From positions 8,575 to 15,265 of the forward strand of contig QHXL01000224.1 in NCBI GenBank assembly GCA_003222935.1: 6,691 nt of DNA, read 5' to 3'. The stretch is from Acidobacteriota bacterium. Its GTDB lineage: Bacteria > Acidobacteriota > Blastocatellia > Pyrinomonadales > Pyrinomonadaceae. Position numbers and translations under genes: made by a program. The notes under the pieces were generated by a model. That model did not search any database and had not been told where the DNA came from. It worked only from the letters and a program-made list of their open reading frames with translations. Of this stretch, positions 6,031 through 6,691 are shown one piece after another (the first letter of the stretch is position 1; the number at the start of each line of letters is the position of its first letter).

Positions 6031-6486
6031 ATGGCGGCAACCAAAGCAAGTTTGATTAGTGCGAATGAAGTAAGTCAGCGCAGTGAGATTGAGCAACTAC
6101 CGACCCTGTTTAGCCGGCTTGGCGATGACGTCGTACAGCTCTTCAACTCGCAACTTGCTTTGTTCAAAGTTGAAATCAGAGAAGAAGCAAACGCTTATCT
6201 AAGTGGCGCAATAATGATCGCAGTCGGTGCGGGAGTTGCCGCCATTGGGTTTGCACTCTTGAATGTTGCGGTCGCTTTCGCGGCTTCAATACTTTTTGCT
6301 CGACTCAACTTAAGTCAACCCGCAACCTATGCTCTTGGGTTTGTTGTGACGGGCGTCTTTTACCTAATCGTTGGCGCAATCGTGATTACGGCAATGAAGG
6401 GGCGGCTGGCTAAACAACATTTAGTTCCCGAGAGAACAGTTCACGAATTAAGAAAGGACAAAGAATGGCTGAAGAAAGAACTTTAG
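6031..6486 (+). CDS. DUF1469/YqjE-like 'phage holin superfamily III' membrane protein
   Basis: Integral membrane protein of 151 residues. A strong GGGGG-type Shine-Dalgarno lies 5 nt upstream of the ATG. The N-terminal cytoplasmic helix includes the family-like LPTLFSRLGDDVVQLFNSQL (23-42) and LFKVEIREEA (44-53). It is followed by a long hydrophobic segment (about 57-90, small-residue-rich), a short turn (RLNLSQPAT) and a second membrane segment (about 100-121). The C-terminal charged motif TVHELRKDKEWLKKE (136-150) closely resembles the conserved end of YqjE-family proteins. Despite the family name there is no phage context here and no lysis gene, so a holin function is not supported. It probably works in the envelope alongside its YqjD-like neighbour. 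The 3' end overlaps the next gene by 22 bp. Confidence 0.85.
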   Translation: MAATKASLISANEVSQRSEIEQLPTLFSRLGDDVVQLFNSQLALFKVEIREEANAYLSGAIMIAVGAGVAAIGFALLNVAVAFAASILFARLNLSQPATYALGFVVTGVFYLIVGAIVITAMKGRLAKQHLVPERTVHELRKDKEWLKKEL

Positions 6487-6691
6487 GACTGGCTCGCGTA
6501 CGAGATGATGTCGATGAGGAGCCTTCCAAAGAGGAACTTCAGCGTCGCCTCGACGAGACGCGAGACTCGATTTCACAAACAGTTACGGAGATAAGAGAGA
6601 CGGTGGCAAATCAAGTGCAAGCAGTGAAAGAAAGTTTGGATTGGCGCGAACAGTTCAAGAAACGACCAGTCGCATGGAGCGCGGGAGCTGC
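6465..6691 (+). CDS. DUF3618-like protein, 5' part only (runs off the window)
   Basis: Starts at ATG 6465, inside the end of the YqjE-like gene and in a different frame, with AAGGA 6 nt upstream; 75 complete codons are visible. The protein begins acidic (MAEERTLGLARVRDDVDEEP). It then has SKEELQRRLDETRDSISQTV (21-40), a charged helix of the kind seen at the start of DUF3618 proteins (ELRR.IE.TR..L..TV), then TEIRETV, and KKRPVAWSAGA (65-75), which looks like the entry to a membrane segment cut by the window edge. The overlap and internal Shine-Dalgarno suggest translational coupling. DUF883, YqjE-like and DUF3618 genes often occur together, which supports the family call. The function is not known. 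Confidence 0.72.
   Translation, partial: MAEERTLGLARVRDDVDEEPSKEELQRRLDETRDSISQTVTEIRETVANQVQAVKESLDWREQFKKRPVAWSAGA

Noticed and set aside
6031..6486. Prophage holin / lysis module
   Set aside because: The family name includes 'phage holin', but the neighbours are chromosomal YqjD-like and DUF3618-like genes, with no endolysin or other phage genes.

Overview
The window comes from a Gram-negative-type (diderm) bacterial chromosome. It carries a tripartite efflux operon with an outer-membrane partner, a lipoprotein adaptor and a TetR-type repressor. Base composition is roughly balanced, and the intergenic DNA contains 7-bp periodic repeats. The style of the HAE-1 pump together with this composition makes me think of Acidobacteriota (Blastocatellia-like). 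That is an impression from the sequence, not a demonstrated placement.

Minus strand, read right to left (5404 to 1): a TetR/AcrR-family repressor (TTG start at 5404), a periplasmic adaptor lipoprotein of the AcrA/HlyD type (4664..3411), a HAE-1 RND transporter (3311..128) split by a frameshift near 1350-1372, and the first 37 codons of an exported protein (112..1) that is probably the TolC-type outer-membrane channel. The genes are closely spaced (8 bp, 99 bp, 15 bp) and look like one operon. It would be driven from a TTGACA -35 box at 5479..5474, with a 16-bp perfect palindrome (5440..5455) lying over the expected -10 region. This is the expected layout of a self-repressing efflux operon. 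The adaptor keeps the RxxxLxxxxxxS tip motif used to dock onto TolC-type channels. The pump keeps the TM4 Asp-Asp pair and the TM10 Lys of the proton relay, but on two different reading-frame pieces.

The 99-bp gap between adaptor and pump is made of two short arrays, both with a 7-bp period but with different units. They reach from the adaptor stop codon almost to the pump's Shine-Dalgarno sequence.

The 302-bp divergent intergenic region (5405-5706) holds the efflux promoter/operator, a strong 9+4-bp hairpin (5542-5576), a possible ECF-sigma-type promoter (about 5627-5654) and a 10-bp palindrome (5669-5678).

Plus strand, 5707 to the end: a small membrane-protein operon resembling E. coli yqjD-yqjE. 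It has a DUF883/ElaB/YqjD-like tail-anchored protein, a DUF1469/YqjE-like 'phage holin superfamily III' membrane protein, and an overlapping DUF3618-like protein cut by the window end. Such cassettes are generally linked to envelope or stationary-phase stress. I see no RNA genes, insertion sequences, CRISPR arrays or attachment sites.
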